Shown: positions 16,898-24,357 of the stretch, one piece after another
How positions within the stretch are numbered: position 1 is the stretch's first letter
How the letters are laid out: every line of letters begins with the position of its first letter
Origin: Acidobacteriota bacterium
GTDB lineage: Bacteria > Acidobacteriota > Terriglobia > Terriglobales > Acidobacteriaceae
NCBI GenBank assembly: GCA_028872955.1
Contig: JAGWNX010000026.1
Span: forward strand, 1-40,085
Length of the DNA: 40,085 bases
Direction of reading: 5' to 3'
Made by a program: the position numbers and the translations under genes
Notes under the pieces: model-generated
Told to the model about the DNA's origin: nothing
Database searches by the model: none
What the model saw: only the letters and a program-made list of their open reading frames with translations

Positions 16898-17884
16898 TCA
16901 TCGCAGAGGAAGTGCCCCTGCTGCTCCCTCGAAGGGCAGCTGCCCCGAGCGAACCGGCTGCGGTGGCTTACGCGGCACGGTCTTCTCCTCTACCGGAAGT
17001 CTCCCTGCAAGCGTGCGCAGCAGAAATGCAATCGCGCCTCGCCGGTCGATGGGACGGAAGACAACGACCGATTCAGTGGCCCAGTCAGCGCCGCGTACGG
17101 GACGTGTGGTCAGGCTCTCCGGGAGTGCCTTTTGCTCCCGGATGAGCGCCAGACACACGTGCTCGCTTACCATCCACTGCACATGCTCGAGGTTGAGCGT
17201 GGGACTATAGAGCATCGGCTCGATCTGGCTCTGCGCTAACAGACCCAGCAACGCCGCGTGCGCGCGGGGATGATGCCGGGCATCGCTAAAGACCGCGAGC
17301 CTCCCAGTCAATTCAGACGCGGCCAGCTCGGCTTGGCTGGCGAGTGGATCGTCCTTGCAGAGCAGTACCACCAGACGTTCGCGCAAGACTGGTTGTACCG
17401 CGAGTCCTTCGAGATTGAGCGGAAGCGTCAGGATCGCTGCATCCAGCTCTCCTGCGCGAACGCGTTGCGACAACGCATCCGTGTCGCCGCCCTCCGGGCG
17501 GATCTGGCCTCGCGGAAACAGCTCGTGGTAGGAGTCGCAGATCTTCTGCAAAAGCATCGAGTCGACAAACGGGGAGAAGCCCAACCGTAACGGACGTGTC
17601 GCGGTCTGCTGCACGGCCTGCAGCGAGTTGATCGCTTCTTCGCGCAACTCCATCATCTGCCGCGCAAAGTGGTAGAGCGCCATACCCGCTTCTGTCAGCG
17701 TAGAACCTTCCCGTGTTCGATCAAAGATCGCGGCACCGAAGAGCTCTTCGAGCTCCAGAATTTGCTTGCTCAATGCGGATTGTGAAACGTGAATGCGCTC
17801 CGCAGCCTTGGTAAACGTTCCTGCTTCGGCTACGGCAATAATGTACTTCAGATGACGAAACTCCAGAACATCGTAGACACTCAT
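16898..17884 (-). CDS. LysR-family transcriptional regulator of the ICE
   Basis: 328 residues. The N-terminal winged helix-turn-helix is textbook LysR: FRHLKYIIAVAEAGTFTKAA, then VSQSALSKQILELEELFGAAIFDR. A linker helix and a periplasmic-binding-protein-like effector domain (from about residue 97, RPLRLGFSPFVDSMLL) follow. The last 30 residues are Pro/Arg-rich and look dispensable. It lies between the virB operon and the excisionase gene, transcribed toward virB2 and divergent from the excisionase. Palindromes with LysR-box geometry lie at both ends of this gene. It probably senses a small molecule and controls transfer and excision; the effector is unknown. Confidence 0.95.
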   Translation of the reverse strand: MSVYDVLEFRHLKYIIAVAEAGTFTKAAERIHVSQSALSKQILELEELFGAAIFDRTREGSTLTEAGMALYHFARQMMELREEAINSLQAVQQTATRPLRLGFSPFVDSMLLQKICDSYHELFPRGQIRPEGGDTDALSQRVRAGELDAAILTLPLNLEGLAVQPVLRERLVVLLCKDDPLASQAELAASELTGRLAVFSDARHHPRAHAALLGLLAQSQIEPMLYSPTLNLEHVQWMVSEHVCLALIREQKALPESLTTRPVRGADWATESVVVFRPIDRRGAIAFLLRTLAGRLPVEEKTVPRKPPQPVRSGQLPFEGAAGALPLR

Positions 17885-18022
17885 CCCTTGCTCCCGGAAC
17901 TCAACAATGCGGGCAACAAACGGGGCCTGGCTTTGGTGCTACTCACACGAGCAACCCAAGCTGAACAACTGCCAAGCACGCAAGATGCCAATGCAACAAA
18001 GTGCAATTTCCGGCCTTTTTGG

Positions 18023-18068
18023 CCATCTCTCCGAGAGATGGAAGTGCCATCTCTACAATGCATTGGAC
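18023..18068 (+). promoter_or_regulatory. LysR-type operator and promoter cassette of xis-int
   Basis: CCATCTCTC-C-GAGAGATGG (18023-18041) is followed by the half-site GCCATCTC (18046-18053) and ATTGGAC (18062-18068). Aligned without gaps to the virB2 cassette, 37 of 46 positions agree; nearly all differences fall in the spacers. Distance from palindrome centre to TTGGAC is 31 bp in both. It lies 61 bp before the excisionase ATG and 139 bp upstream of the lysR ATG, a classical divergent arrangement that also allows autoregulation. The -10 is weak. Confidence 0.75.
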
Positions 18069-18128
18069 AAAATTTCTCTTTCCAGTGACTCTTTTTGCAA
18101 GGATCGCTTGAGGGGAGACTGCCGAACC

Positions 18129-18362
18129 ATGGAGCCAAGTCAGAAGAAACCACCAACACGTGTCGCCTTGCCGACAGACCAGAGACTGCTCGTTGATCGC
18201 CGTCGAGCCGCAGAGTATCTCTCCATCAGTCAGCGCAGCCTCGATTACCTGCTCGCCAACCGCGCGCTGAACTATCGCAGGATCGGTACCAGGGTCTTAA
18301 TACCCCTGGTGGAACTCCAGCGGTATGCGAGACAAGACCATCCGGCACGCCTTGCGGTGTAA
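18129..18362 (+). CDS. Excisionase-like helix-turn-helix protein
   Basis: 77 residues. The core LLVDRRRAAEYLSISQRSLD, then a basic wing (YRRIGTRVLIPLVELQRY), matches the AlpA/excisionase-type MerR-like DNA-binding fold. Such proteins bend attachment-site DNA and turn the integrase toward excision. The ATG at 18129 begins the conserved part and follows GAGGGGAGA; the frame extends upstream through the operator cassette and is not coding there. It points toward the integrase gene 460 bp downstream, and its promoter carries the LysR-type cassette. It could also be a transcription regulator of int. Confidence 0.8.
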   Translation: MEPSQKKPPTRVALPTDQRLLVDRRRAAEYLSISQRSLDYLLANRALNYRRIGTRVLIPLVELQRYARQDHPARLAV

Positions 18363-18823
18363 CACCTCGATGGATGGCCGTGTAGAGCTCTGGCGCATCA
18401 GGAACAGACCCGGTGTGTTCTACCGGGCAAAATGGACCTAATTTACCAGCCCCAAATACGAAGGCAACGGAAGATGCAGGATTCGTCGCATCCGAGTCTT
18501 GCTATCGATGGGTGCATATCTCTATCTCGGCTCGAAAACTGCAGGCTCGGGTCGGATGGCACTGCGGGGCTCCGATCGTTAGGGTACTTTCTATGCTCTG
18601 CTGATCCGTGGCGACTCGACGACGGTGGCTAGACCACAAGTACTACATCCGCGACTCCTCTCCTTTTCACGTTTGATCTTTTTCCTGCTCCGCGTGACCG
18701 GGCCCAAGATCAAAGACAATCTTCGACGACCGCAACTAACAGCCACCAAAACAATCTTCGCCCCATAAACACTGATAGTATTCCTGATGTAAATCAGATT
18801 GATCAGACAAGTTGGGGCTTGCC
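18363..18823. other. Non-coding gap between xis-like gene and int, with repeats
   Basis: About 460 bp with no supported gene. It holds a perfect 9-bp inverted repeat TTTGATCTT (18672-18680)/AAGATCAAA (18706-18714), a direct repeat ACAATCTTCG at 18716-18725 and 18751-18760, and one copy of the ACAGCCACC motif (18739-18747) that recurs at the end of int. The clustering suggests integrase or excisionase binding sites or an int operator. A 23-codon frame at 18370 (MDGRVELWRIRNRPGVFYRA) vaguely recalls the N-terminus of a tyrosine recombinase and may be a relic. Confidence 0.5.
18672..18714. repeat. 9-bp inverted repeat upstream of int
   Basis: TTTGATCTT at 18672-18680 and its exact reverse complement AAGATCAAA at 18706-18714 are separated by 25 bp. 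It lies 110-152 bp before the int start. There is no T-tract after the right arm, so a terminator is unlikely. An operator or Xis/integrase site is more plausible. Confidence 0.6.
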
Positions 18824-19909
18824 ATGCCAAGAGGTGTTTGGGAAAAGGTTCCCGGAAGCGGAATCTGGTGGATTCACTATGTAGACGCCGAAGGTAAGCG
18901 GCGACGTGAGAAAGTTGGACGGAAAGGCGATGCGATCAAGCTCTACCACAAGCGCAAAGCCGATGCACAAGCGGGTCGCAAGCTCGAAAAGCCGCTTCGG
19001 CAAAGGGAGCGCACATTTGAGGAGTTCGCCACCGAAGCGCTATCGTACGCCAAAAAGCACAAAGCGAATCCGGCTGACGATGAGCAAAAAATCGGCGTCC
19101 TAGTCAACGAGTTCGGTGATCGCATCGCATCGTCTCTGACCCAGCAAGAGCTTGCGGCTTTTTTGGATTCTCGAAAAACAAGTCCGGCTACATTCAACAG
19201 GTATAGGGCTACCCTGAGCATGATCTACAGAGAAGCTATACGCAACGGATGGACTGAACGCAATCCCGCGCGGCTGATACGTGCCAAAAAGGAGCAAAAC
19301 GGCCGCATCCGATTTCTCTCCGATGAAGAAGAGGCCAGGATTAGAGCAGTGATCCTGAAGCACTATTCGGATCGCAACCTCAACGAATTTGAGATCGCTC
19401 TTCATACCGGTATGCGCCGATCCGAACAATTCTCGCTGGAATGGAAGCAGACAGACCTGAAGGCGAGACGCATTCACCTTTTAAAGACGAAGAATGGATC
19501 GGATCGAGCAATCCCACTCAACTCTATCGCTCTTGCCGCGCTGCAGCGCCAACACGCTATTTCAGGAAGCGCCGAGAGGGTATTTTTGACTGAAAATGGG
19601 AATCCATTTATCCGCAAAGCCATACGTCGCTGGTTCGAAGAGGCACTGACGATAGCCGGAATCGCAGATTTCAGCTGGCATTGCTTGAGGCACACTTTTT
19701 GCAGCCGTTTGGTAATGGCAGGGGTGCCCTTGAAAACCGCTCAAGAGCTGATGGGGCATAAGACGATTCAAATGACTGCCCGATACGCGCATCTTTCGCC
19801 AAGCTATCTTCAAAACGCAGTGGAGATGATCGCAGGCGAAAACAGCCACCCGACAGCCACCAAGCTTACATCGACGACAACAGCCACCAAAACAGCCACC
19901 GGCCGGTAA
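18824..19909 (+). CDS. int: Tyrosine recombinase (ICE integrase)
   Basis: 361 residues. The N-terminal arm-binding part (MPRGVWEKVPGSGIWWIHYV) and SAM-like core-binding domain (about 63-150) precede the catalytic domain. Active-site residues are all visible: Arg198 in TGMRRSE, Lys at 221/223 in LLKTKNGSDR, His286 and Arg289 in WHCLRHTF, His312 in LMGHK, and Tyr321 in TARYAHLSP. It should integrate and excise the element at the tRNA-Ser 3' end, 72 bp downstream. The ATG at 18824 is chosen because upstream codons in frame add only four residues from a TTG. The Thr/Ala/Lys-rich tail is encoded by repeated ACAGCCACC units that may double as DNA sites. Confidence 0.96.
   Translation: MPRGVWEKVPGSGIWWIHYVDAEGKRRREKVGRKGDAIKLYHKRKADAQAGRKLEKPLRQRERTFEEFATEALSYAKKHKANPADDEQKIGVLVNEFGDRIASSLTQQELAAFLDSRKTSPATFNRYRATLSMIYREAIRNGWTERNPARLIRAKKEQNGRIRFLSDEEEARIRAVILKHYSDRNLNEFEIALHTGMRRSEQFSLEWKQTDLKARRIHLLKTKNGSDRAIPLNSIALAALQRQHAISGSAERVFLTENGNPFIRKAIRRWFEEALTIAGIADFSWHCLRHTFCSRLVMAGVPLKTAQELMGHKTIQMTARYAHLSPSYLQNAVEMIAGENSHPTATKLTSTTTATKTATGR
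19841..19900. repeat. Four ACAGCCACC repeats at int 3' end, putative arm-type sites
   Basis: ACAGCCACC occurs at 19842-19850, 19853-19861, 19880-19888 and 19892-19900, all in direct orientation, and once more at 18739-18747 before int. Some copies extend to ACAGCCACCAAAACA (18739 and 19880). They sit 80-140 bp from the tRNA 3' end, where arm-type binding sites of tyrosine integrases are expected. They also encode the Thr-Ala-Thr tail of the integrase, so a protein-level repeat is the alternative. Confidence 0.55.
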
Positions 19910-19981
19910 ACACCATGCCGGGCAAGGCATTGACTGACTCACTCAATACTGCAATAAAGTATTCATTTACAGGGAGTTATG

Positions 19982-20010
19982 TGGCGGAGAGGGAGGGATT
20001 CGAACCCCCG
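19982..20010. other. Probable attachment site in tRNA-Ser 3' end
   Basis: The 3' end of the tRNA (acceptor stem and T-arm, including GGGATTCGAACCCCC on the plus strand) abuts the integrase gene. Tyrosine integrases of this type recombine within such sequences and restore the tRNA gene. The exact crossover cannot be seen, because the partner repeat lies outside the window. Confidence 0.6.
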
Positions 20011-20073
20011 GTACCCTTGCGAGTACGTCTGATTTCGAGTCAGGTGCATTCAACCGGGCTCTGCCACCTCTCC
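19982..20073 (-). tRNA. tRNA-Ser (anticodon CGA)
   Basis: Minus-strand reading gives a 92-nt type II tRNA with encoded CCA (19982-19984). The acceptor stem GGAGAGG pairs with CCTCTCC, the anticodon stem-loop is CTGACTCGAAATCAG with anticodon CGA (reads UCG), the long variable arm is ACGTACTCGCAAGGGTACC, and the T-loop is GTTCGAATC. The long variable arm and G at the discriminator fit serine. The gene is intact and is the ICE integration target. Confidence 0.96.
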
Positions 20074-20134
20074 GCTGGGAGAAAACGCCGCGCGCACGGG
20101 GCAGGAGCTACGAAAGGTCCTGTTCGGGCTGGGC

Positions 20135-20166
20135 GTACGTGAGCCAGGATGGCAAGCGTCACGTAC
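20135..20166 (-). other. 5' leader hairpin of the tRNA-Ser transcript
   Basis: On the minus strand GTACGTGA (20166-20159) pairs exactly with TCACGTAC (20142-20135); inside, GCCA-TCC-TGGC forms a second 4-bp stem, leaving a 5-nt bulge. The predicted transcription start is at about 20166, so the RNA would begin with this hairpin. Confidence 0.6.
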
Positions 20167-20172
20167 CTACCC

Positions 20173-20201
20173 AGTTTACCGGGAGAGCCTGAGAAGTGCA
20201 A
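20173..20201 (-). promoter_or_regulatory. Sigma-70-type promoter of tRNA-Ser
   Basis: TTGCAC (-35, 20201-20196) and TAAACT (-10, 20178-20173) are separated by exactly 17 bp on the minus strand. Transcription would start near 20166 and run into the tRNA after a leader of about 90 nt. The promoter lies on the chromosomal side of the insertion, so tRNA expression is independent of the ICE. Confidence 0.72.
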
Positions 20202-20300
20202 CGGCCAGGCGCAGCCCGCGGTGGGCCTGCCGAGATGCCGCATGCTTCATACTGGTTCCAGCGCGCTTGCGCCTATTCCACCAGAACGACGAGACGGGTC

Positions 20301-21434
20301 ATGATGCTTCCTCCACCACCTGCCGGGTATCCACACTGGATGCTGGCCGAGATCTACGAGCAGCCGACGACACTGCAGGCGACGCTGGATGCGTATCTCT
20401 CCGGCGGCAACTTCCGTGCCGACACCACAGGTGCCGTGCGCGAGTGGCTGCGCAGCCAGCACCAGCTCGTGATCAGCGCCAGCGGGTCCAGCCGTCACGC
20501 CGGGCTGCTGGCAGAGACGAATCTGGAGGCCGTGACGAATCTGCCCGTCGACGTGGAGTACGCCAGCGAGTACGCCTACAAACACTTCCATACCCCGGCG
20601 CAGTCGGGCGTGCTGGTGATCTCGCAATCTGGAGAGACGGCAGACACGCTCGGTGCCCTGCGCCGTGCCCGCGATCAGCGGCAGCCCACGTTGGCGGTAA
20701 CCAACGTCATCGGTTCCACCATGGACCTCGAAGCCGATGTCAGCATGCCAACCCATGCGGGCAAGGAGCGCGCGATTCCGGCGACCAAGAGCTTTACTGC
20801 GCAGCTGATGGTGCTCGAGCTGATTACGACCCTGGCCGCTGAGGTACGGGGCACTCTAGGTGCTGGCCAGGTCGCCAAACGACTCGCGAACGTGCTGGAA
20901 CTACCCGCACAGGTACAGGCACAACTGGACCGCTGGCGCGACGAAGCAGCCGCCATGGCGCAGCGGGCCAAGGCTGCCAACAGCTTTCTCTACCTGGGCC
21001 GGGACCTCCACTTCCCTGTTGCCCGGGAGGGCGCGCTGAAGCTGAAAGAGAGTGCCTATGTGCATGCGGAGGGGTATCCGGCAGGCGAGTTGAAGCATGG
21101 TCCGAACGCGCTGGTAAGCGAGGGCACGCCGCTGGTCATGATCGCCACCGTTGACCCCGACCGCGAAGACTCCGTGCGGCGTCACGGCAAGATGGTGCAG
21201 TTGATGACTGAGATGCGGCAGCAGGGCGCAACCATCTTTGCCCTGGCTAACGAGGGCGATGCCAAGGTTGCGGACCTGGCCGATGCAGTGCTGACCGTAG
21301 CCCCGGCGCCCGAGCCGGTGCTGGCAATCAGTGAGGTGGTGCCGCTGCAGATGCTGGCCTATTACGTGGCAACGCAGCGCGGAGTCGACGTGGACCGGCC
21401 TCGCAACCTGGTGAAGGCCGTGGTGGCAGAGTGA
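20301..21434 (+). CDS. Stand-alone GlmS-type double-SIS sugar-phosphate isomerase/deaminase
   Basis: 377 residues from the ATG at 20301. It aligns by eye with the isomerase half of glucosamine-6-phosphate synthase: PHWMLAEIYEQP at the start, SQSGETADTL at 108-117 in the first SIS domain, and a second SIS domain from about 205. GlmS catalytic residues are kept: Glu250 (KLKES), His266 (ELKHGP) and Lys372 in the C-terminal loop PRNLVKAVVAE. The N-terminal glutaminase domain is absent, and the tRNA lies upstream where it would be. It could be a GlmS-like/NagB-II glucosamine-6-phosphate deaminase or an ammonia-using isomerase. The start has only a weak ribosome-binding site; a 35-residue longer frame looks non-coding. 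Confidence 0.85.
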   Translation: MMLPPPPAGYPHWMLAEIYEQPTTLQATLDAYLSGGNFRADTTGAVREWLRSQHQLVISASGSSRHAGLLAETNLEAVTNLPVDVEYASEYAYKHFHTPAQSGVLVISQSGETADTLGALRRARDQRQPTLAVTNVIGSTMDLEADVSMPTHAGKERAIPATKSFTAQLMVLELITTLAAEVRGTLGAGQVAKRLANVLELPAQVQAQLDRWRDEAAAMAQRAKAANSFLYLGRDLHFPVAREGALKLKESAYVHAEGYPAGELKHGPNALVSEGTPLVMIATVDPDREDSVRRHGKMVQLMTEMRQQGATIFALANEGDAKVADLADAVLTVAPAPEPVLAISEVVPLQMLAYYVATQRGVDVDRPRNLVKAVVAE

Positions 21435-21495
21435 ACACCGCGCTGTACCGGAGCACCGGCAGCGACGCCAGGCGCAAGGAGAGCATCTAACCGCT

Positions 21496-23001
21496 ATGAG
21501 CAGTGCTTCCCTCCACAATGTTCTTGGCCTGGCCTGGGACAATAGTTATGCGCGGCTTCCGCAACGCTTCTTCGCGCCGGCGCGACCGGCGATCGTTGCC
21601 GCACCGCGCCTGCTGGCGATCAACGACCCGTTGGCCAGAGAGCTTGGCATGGAGCCCGCAGCGCTCCACACACCGGACGCGATAGCCATCTTCGCGGGCA
21701 ACCAGATTGCCCCGGGCTCTGAGCCGATTGCGCTGGCTTACGCTGGCCACCAGTTTGGGCACTTTGTGCCGCAGTTAGGAGACGGGCGAGCGATTTTGCT
21801 GGGCGAGCTGATCACGCGGTCTGGCGCGCGTGTGGACCTGCAGCTGAAGGGCTCGGGGCGCACAGCGTTCTCGCGCCGAGGCGACGGGCGCGCCGCGATT
21901 GGGCCGGTGCTGCGGGAGTTCCTGGTAAGCGAGGCGATGCATGCCCTGGGTGTGCCGACGACGCGTGCCCTGGCTGCAGTCGCCACGGGAGAGACGGTGC
22001 TGCGCGAGCGTCCCGTACCGGGTGCTGTGCTCACCCGCGTTGCCGCCAGCCACATCCGCGTGGGCACCTTTGAGTACTTTGCTGCGCATCAGGATGTGGA
22101 GGCGCTGCAATTGCTGGCCAGCTACGCGATGGCGCGCCATTACCCGCAGGCACGTGAGGCAGAGCAACCGATCCGCACCTTTCTGGAGCTGGTTCTGCAG
22201 CGCCAGGCCAGATTGATCGCGCAGTGGCTGCATGTTGGCTTCATCCATGGCGTCATGAATACGGACAACATGGCAATCTCCGGAGAGACGATTGACTATG
22301 GCCCATGTGCGTTTCTTGATGCCTACCACCCGGAGACAGTCTTCAGTTTTATTGACCAACAGGGACGGTATGCCTACCTGCAGCAACCGGAGATTGCGCT
22401 GTGGAACCTGGCGCGCTTTGCCGAGACACTGCTGCCGCTGCTGGAGCGCGAGACCGGGTCGCAGGCCGCAGCAGTCGATGCAGCGAGCCGCGTGCTGGAG
22501 GGCTTTGCCACGGCCTTTGCGGCAGCGCACCTGGAAGGACTGCGAGCGAAGCTGGGCCTGACCACGGCGCAAGAGGAAGATGCTGCGCTGGCCCAGGATC
22601 TGCTGCAGGCGATGGCCGCAAACCAGGCAGACTACACCAGCACCTTTCGCCTGCTGGCGGAGGCAGCACTGGGGCCACAGCACGAGGGTGCGTTGAGCGC
22701 TCTGTTCAGGAATCCTGCCGAATTTAGCGCATGGGCCACACGCTGGCGCACGCGGCTGCAACAGGAGCCAGCAGACCCCACTGGCCGCGCTCAGGCGATG
22801 CGCTGTGTCAATCCGGCCTACATCCCGCGTAACCACCTGGTGGAGGCGGCACTGGCAGCTGCAGAGCACGACAATATGGCACCGTTTGAGGCACTGCTTC
22901 AGGTCATCCGCCATCCGTTTGCTGAGCAGCCCGGGCGCGAGCACTATGCGCTGCCGGCGCGTCCAGAGCAACGCGTACGCCATACCTTCTGCGGCACTTG
23001 A
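21496..23001 (+). CDS. selO: Protein adenylyltransferase SelO (YdiU family)
   Basis: 501 residues, the normal length. SelO is a pseudokinase-fold enzyme that transfers AMP from ATP to protein hydroxyls, linked to redox stress. Family motifs are clear: YAGHQFGHFVPQLGDGRA at 82-99, LQLKGSGRTAFSRRGDGRAA at 115-134, HGVMNTDNM at 251-259 and DYGP at 267-270 (metal and catalytic region). The C-terminus ends Phe-Cys-Gly-Thr; the Cys corresponds to the selenocysteine position of eukaryotic SelO. It starts 61 bp after the SIS gene, with AGGAGA somewhat far upstream, and may be cotranscribed with it. Confidence 0.95.
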   Translation: MSSASLHNVLGLAWDNSYARLPQRFFAPARPAIVAAPRLLAINDPLARELGMEPAALHTPDAIAIFAGNQIAPGSEPIALAYAGHQFGHFVPQLGDGRAILLGELITRSGARVDLQLKGSGRTAFSRRGDGRAAIGPVLREFLVSEAMHALGVPTTRALAAVATGETVLRERPVPGAVLTRVAASHIRVGTFEYFAAHQDVEALQLLASYAMARHYPQAREAEQPIRTFLELVLQRQARLIAQWLHVGFIHGVMNTDNMAISGETIDYGPCAFLDAYHPETVFSFIDQQGRYAYLQQPEIALWNLARFAETLLPLLERETGSQAAAVDAASRVLEGFATAFAAAHLEGLRAKLGLTTAQEEDAALAQDLLQAMAANQADYTSTFRLLAEAALGPQHEGALSALFRNPAEFSAWATRWRTRLQQEPADPTGRAQAMRCVNPAYIPRNHLVEAALAAAEHDNMAPFEALLQVIRHPFAEQPGREHYALPARPEQRVRHTFCGT

Positions 23002-23094
23002 CGTATCAGTCCGTATTCCTGCAGCACGGCTTCGGTTGGAGGAGGCGCCGCAGGGCTCTACCATGGTGGGGATCTGCCCCGTGGAGCCCACTCC

Positions 23095-24357
23095 TTGCCG
23101 ACACCGACCGCACCTACCCAATCCAGCCTGCTGCGCGAGCATGCGAGCCTGTTGCTGGTGCTGTGCGCCATCACGCTGCTCTTCCGTGTCGTTCTGGATC
23201 TCGGCGTCTATCACCATCGGCCGGCCGAGTTCTGGGCTCACTCCTTTGAGCCGGAGCACATTGCAGCGGCACTGGTGCAGGGCGAAGGCTACAGTTCGCC
23301 ACTCTCGCCGCACACTGGCCCCACGGCCTGGAACCCACCGGTTTACCCGCTGCTGATTGCGCTGGTCTTCAAGCTCTTTGGCTTGTACTCCAACCGCGCC
23401 GTATGGGTATTGCTGGGCGTAAACGCCCTGAGTGCGATGCTGACGAGCGTGCTGTTGTTCCGCATTGGGGTGGAGGTCTTCAACGCGCAGACAGCGTTTC
23501 TGGGCACGTTGGCCTGGGCCATCTCTCCGGATACTGCCGCATGGGCAGCACGCAACTGGGAGAGCAGTCTGGGCGCACTGGTAAGCACCTTGACGGTGGT
23601 CTGCTTCCTGAAGCTGATGCAGGCAAAGCAGCCCGATTGGCGAGCCTACGCGGCATATGGCGCCCTGTGGGGCATCTGTGGCCTGACGACAGCCACGCTG
23701 CTGGCGCTGATGCCGCTGCCTCTGCTCGCACTGGCATTGCGGGATCGTTGGTCGCGGCTGAGGGCTGTGCTGCTGAGTGTGGTCGTCGCGACGCTGGTGC
23801 TTGTGCCTTGGACTGCTCGCAACTACCTGGTGTTCCACAAACTGATTCCCGTGCGTGGCAACTTTGGTGCCGAGCTATGGTCCGGCAATCATCCGGGCGT
23901 CACTGGTCCGCTCGCAGTCTCGCGTCATCCGCTTACGGACCCCGCCGAGCAACACGAGTATGCCGTCATGGGCGAGGCCGCGTACATGGCCTCTCGCCAG
24001 CAGATGGCCACTGCATTCATCCGCCAGCATCCGCGCCTGTTTGTTCACCTCTGCCTGCTGCGGGTGGTCAGCTTCTGGACCTCCGCACGTATTGTGCCTG
24101 CCGTGTGGCCAGCACTCACGACGTTGCTAGCGGCCATCGCTTTCCTGCTCCTGCTTGGCAGCTCCAAGCGCATGTTTGCCGCGCCATTTGCCTCGGCGCT
24201 GCTGGTGTTTCCGCTGCCGTACTACATCAGTCATGCGGAAAACTACTTTCGCTTCCCCATTGAGCCGCTTGTCCTGTTGCTGGCAGCACACACCGTGGCT
24301 ACGGCCCTTGAGCAGATCACAGGTCGTGGCCGTCGCCAGACGGTGACACCCGCATGA
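23095..24357 (+). CDS. GT39/ArnT-like membrane glycosyltransferase
   Basis: 420 residues with about nine to ten hydrophobic helices. The first extracytoplasmic loop contains a region ending in PTAWNPPVYPLLIALVFKLF, which resembles the GT-C (dolichyl-phosphate mannosyltransferase/ArnT) family; such enzymes transfer sugars from lipid carriers on the outer face of the inner membrane. The predicted start is TTG at 23095 (MPTPTAPTQSS) with a GGAG 9 bp before it; no in-frame ATG is available upstream. Its stop overlaps the start of the next gene (ATGA), so the three membrane genes form an operon. The substrate is unknown. Confidence 0.75.
   Translation: MPTPTAPTQSSLLREHASLLLVLCAITLLFRVVLDLGVYHHRPAEFWAHSFEPEHIAAALVQGEGYSSPLSPHTGPTAWNPPVYPLLIALVFKLFGLYSNRAVWVLLGVNALSAMLTSVLLFRIGVEVFNAQTAFLGTLAWAISPDTAAWAARNWESSLGALVSTLTVVCFLKLMQAKQPDWRAYAAYGALWGICGLTTATLLALMPLPLLALALRDRWSRLRAVLLSVVVATLVLVPWTARNYLVFHKLIPVRGNFGAELWSGNHPGVTGPLAVSRHPLTDPAEQHEYAVMGEAAYMASRQQMATAFIRQHPRLFVHLCLLRVVSFWTSARIVPAVWPALTTLLAAIAFLLLLGSSKRMFAAPFASALLVFPLPYYISHAENYFRFPIEPLVLLLAAHTVATALEQITGRGRRQTVTPA

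Larger units (their letters stand above)
1..20010. mobile_element. Integrative and conjugative element, right part, in tRNA-Ser
   Basis: Between the window start and the tRNA-Ser gene lies a complete conjugation set: MobF relaxase, coupling protein, accessory DNA-binding protein, nine VirB-type transfer genes, SSB and primase. A LysR regulator, an excisionase-like gene and a tyrosine integrase follow, the last next to the tRNA 3' end. Integrase genes beside a tRNA 3' end are the classical ICE arrangement. The right boundary is inferred to fall within the tRNA 3' portion, about 19982-20010. The left boundary is outside the window, because no second copy of the tRNA 3' end is seen in it. No cargo genes are recognised here, so any cargo lies further left. 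The excisionase-integrase stretch is visibly more A+T rich than the transfer genes. Confidence 0.88.

Noticed and set aside
21775-23838. 687-codon minus-strand frame opposite selO and the GT39-like gene
   Set aside because: Gln/Arg/His-rich shadow of two well-supported genes; no ribosome-binding site or domain.
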